The notes under the pieces: model-generated
What the model saw: only the letters and a program-made list of their open reading frames with translations
Database searches by the model: none
Told to the model about the DNA's origin: nothing
NCBI GenBank assembly: GCA_029859385.1
Contig: JAOUDF010000130.1
Span: 1 to 7,295 of the forward strand
DNA from: Nitrospirota bacterium
GTDB taxonomy: Bacteria > Nitrospirota > JAOUDF01
Direction: 5' to 3'
DNA: 7,295 bases
In this document: positions 6,602 to 7,295 of the stretch, piece by piece
Layout of the letters: every line of letters starts with the position of its first letter
Position numbering within the stretch: the first letter of the stretch is position 1
Position numbers and translations under genes: made by a program

Positions 6602-7069
6602 CTATTTACGCCGAACAGCTTTCCCGAAAAAATTGCTGCCTTCGAGCTGGGTCAGCTTCAGCTTGCTGTCACCCGTATAGACAAGGATAAGGGTGCCAAG
6701 GTCGCGGGTCTTCTTGCCCGACTTGTCGGTCCAGAACCCCTCCCAGTGGGTGTAGAGCGTGACTTCGTCCTTGACGAGGGTTACGCGGTCCACGTACATG
6801 GTAAGGTCGATCTTTGTATACGCGGCGAAATCCTTCTCCGCCAGGTCGGCTGCATCCTGCCTTCCGCGATATTCGAAGGGGAAATGGTTTATGAAAGCAG
6901 TAAGGTTTCGGTTTTCATAAGAGTTCACCAGGGCGTTCATCTCGGCCCGGGCGTTCGACACCTTGATGGCATCGGGACTCGGCGGAGGCGGCTTTTTGAA
7001 GCACCCGGCGGAAAGCAGCGACAGCGCCAGGAGCATGAGGAGCAGATAGTGAACACGGGTAGGTCGCAT
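6602..7069 (-). CDS. NTF2-like domain lipoprotein
   Basis: From the ATG at 7069 the protein has 155 residues. It has a short basic N-terminus (MRPTRVHY), a hydrophobic stretch LLLMLLALSLLSAG, and a cysteine at 23 in the context LLSAGC, a lipobox-like site with Ser at -3. A proline-rich linker KKPPPPSP follows. The remainder (about 35-150) looks like an NTF2/SnoaL-type alpha-beta cone (AEMNALVNSYENRNLTAFINHF, then WEGFWTDKSG and GTLILVYTGDSKLKLTQLEG). Members of this fold bind small molecules or act as accessory domains, and no catalytic assignment is possible. Start choice: GGAG (7076-7079, complement) lies 6 nt before ATG 7069. A longer frame to 7111 would start upstream of the -10 box of the promoter at 7098-7125 and cannot be right. 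It is the first gene of a probable operon with nadB and lgt, and Lgt would modify its cysteine. Confidence 0.85.
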   Translation of the reverse strand: MRPTRVHYLLLMLLALSLLSAGCFKKPPPPSPDAIKVSNARAEMNALVNSYENRNLTAFINHFPFEYRGRQDAADLAEKDFAAYTKIDLTMYVDRVTLVKDEVTLYTHWEGFWTDKSGKKTRDLGTLILVYTGDSKLKLTQLEGSNFFGKAVRRK

Positions 7070-7097
7070 CGGTTTCTCCATTAAACGAGTGTAGGCG

Positions 7098-7125
7098 ATT
7101 ATAGCCTTCAAGCGAGGAAAGTCAA
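7098..7125 (-). promoter_or_regulatory. Near-consensus sigma-70 promoter for lipoprotein-nadB-lgt
   Basis: Read on the minus strand, TTGACT (7120-7125) is followed after 16 bp by a perfect TATAAT (7098-7103). Transcription would begin near 7090, giving a leader of about 20 nt with GGAG properly placed before ATG 7069. The site lies in the 114-bp gap after mnmE and shows that the downstream genes need not rely on read-through from mnmE. The remaining gap sequence (7126-7183) shows no convincing terminator. Confidence 0.75.
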
Positions 7126-7183
7126 GGAGATACCGCGTCCGCCAAATTCAGGGCCGCCGCGACGTCCGATTGCCAGGACACCT

Positions 7184-7295
7184 CTACTTGCCTATGCAGA
7201 ACTCGCGGAAGATAATATCGAGGATGTCGTCGGGAGTGGTCTCGCCGCTGATCTCTCCTACGGCTTCGAGGGCATCCTGAAGGTCGACGGCCAGG
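7184..7295 (-). CDS. mnmE: tRNA modification GTPase MnmE, C-terminal end (5' part outside window)
   Basis: The last 36 codons of a minus-strand gene are visible, too near the edge to stand out as a long frame. They read LAVDLQDALEAVGEISGETT, then PDDILDIIFREFCIGK and a TAG stop (7184-7186). The ending I-F-x-x-F-C-I-G-K after a helical GEI(T/S)GE...DILDxIF stretch is the hallmark C-terminus of MnmE (TrmE). MnmE works with MnmG to place the (carboxymethyl)aminomethyl group at C5 of wobble uridine 34 in certain tRNAs. The terminal cysteine motif CIGK is intact. The GTPase domain is not in the window. Confidence 0.93.
   Translation of the reverse strand, partial: LAVDLQDALEAVGEISGETTPDDILDIIFREFCIGK

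Noticed and set aside
7126..7183. Possible mnmE terminator made of the GC-rich stretch after its stop
   Set aside because: No stem with consistent pairing and no following U-run could be drawn.

Overview
The window looks like chromosomal DNA of a Deltaproteobacterium, most likely of the Geobacteraceae. This is inferred from moderately high GC, the gene content, and the mix of TTG and GTG starts with clear Shine-Dalgarno sequences. No species can be named from the sequence alone. The far right end holds the C-terminus of mnmE, a gene that in many bacteria lies near the replication origin (rnpA-yidC-jag-mnmE), so the window may be origin-proximal.

Left third (2-1546, plus strand): a compact run of four genes. 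They are the end of a TPR protein with a C-terminal beta domain, a HIT-family nucleotide hydrolase/transferase, a 65-residue small protein, and a DUF493 (YbeD-like) protein. Spacings are 15-45 nt, so they are probably co-transcribed.

Centre (1543-3420): an accessory segment. A 380-residue AAA ATPase with a C-terminal DUF4143 / PD-(D/E)XK nuclease-like region sits between two exact 80-bp copies of the 3' end of the DUF493 gene. The left copy completes the intact gene and the right copy is a headless fragment. A perfect 16-bp inverted repeat lies directly before the ATPase. It contains a possible 16-codon leader ORF whose TGA stop overlaps the ATPase ATG (ATGA). This looks like a recent ~1.35-kb insertion or duplication that brought the ATPase and left the DUF493 gene intact. 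To its right, on the minus strand, is a more AT-rich stretch with a small cupin-like gene lacking the usual metal ligands, a pair of 8-bp direct repeats before it, and a 19-bp AT-rich hairpin.

Right half (3423-7295, all minus strand): reading leftward from the right edge, the genes are the mnmE tail, an NTF2-like lipoprotein, nadB (L-aspartate oxidase, de novo NAD synthesis), lgt (prolipoprotein diacylglyceryl transferase), and an exported PEBP/YbhB-like protein. A near-consensus sigma-70 promoter lies just before the lipoprotein gene. lipoprotein-nadB-lgt look like one operon, with nadB and lgt overlapping by ATGA. The operon places a lipoprotein gene together with lgt, the enzyme that would lipidate its product. 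Between lgt and the PEBP gene is a 168-bp element with 35-bp near-perfect terminal inverted repeats (34/35), resembling a MITE or a large intergenic repeat. It occupies nearly all of the DNA where the PEBP promoter would be expected.

The parts most worth following up are the ATPase insertion (long flanking gene-tail repeats, palindrome, possible leader peptide) and the 168-bp inverted-repeat element. No tRNA, rRNA or CRISPR array was seen.
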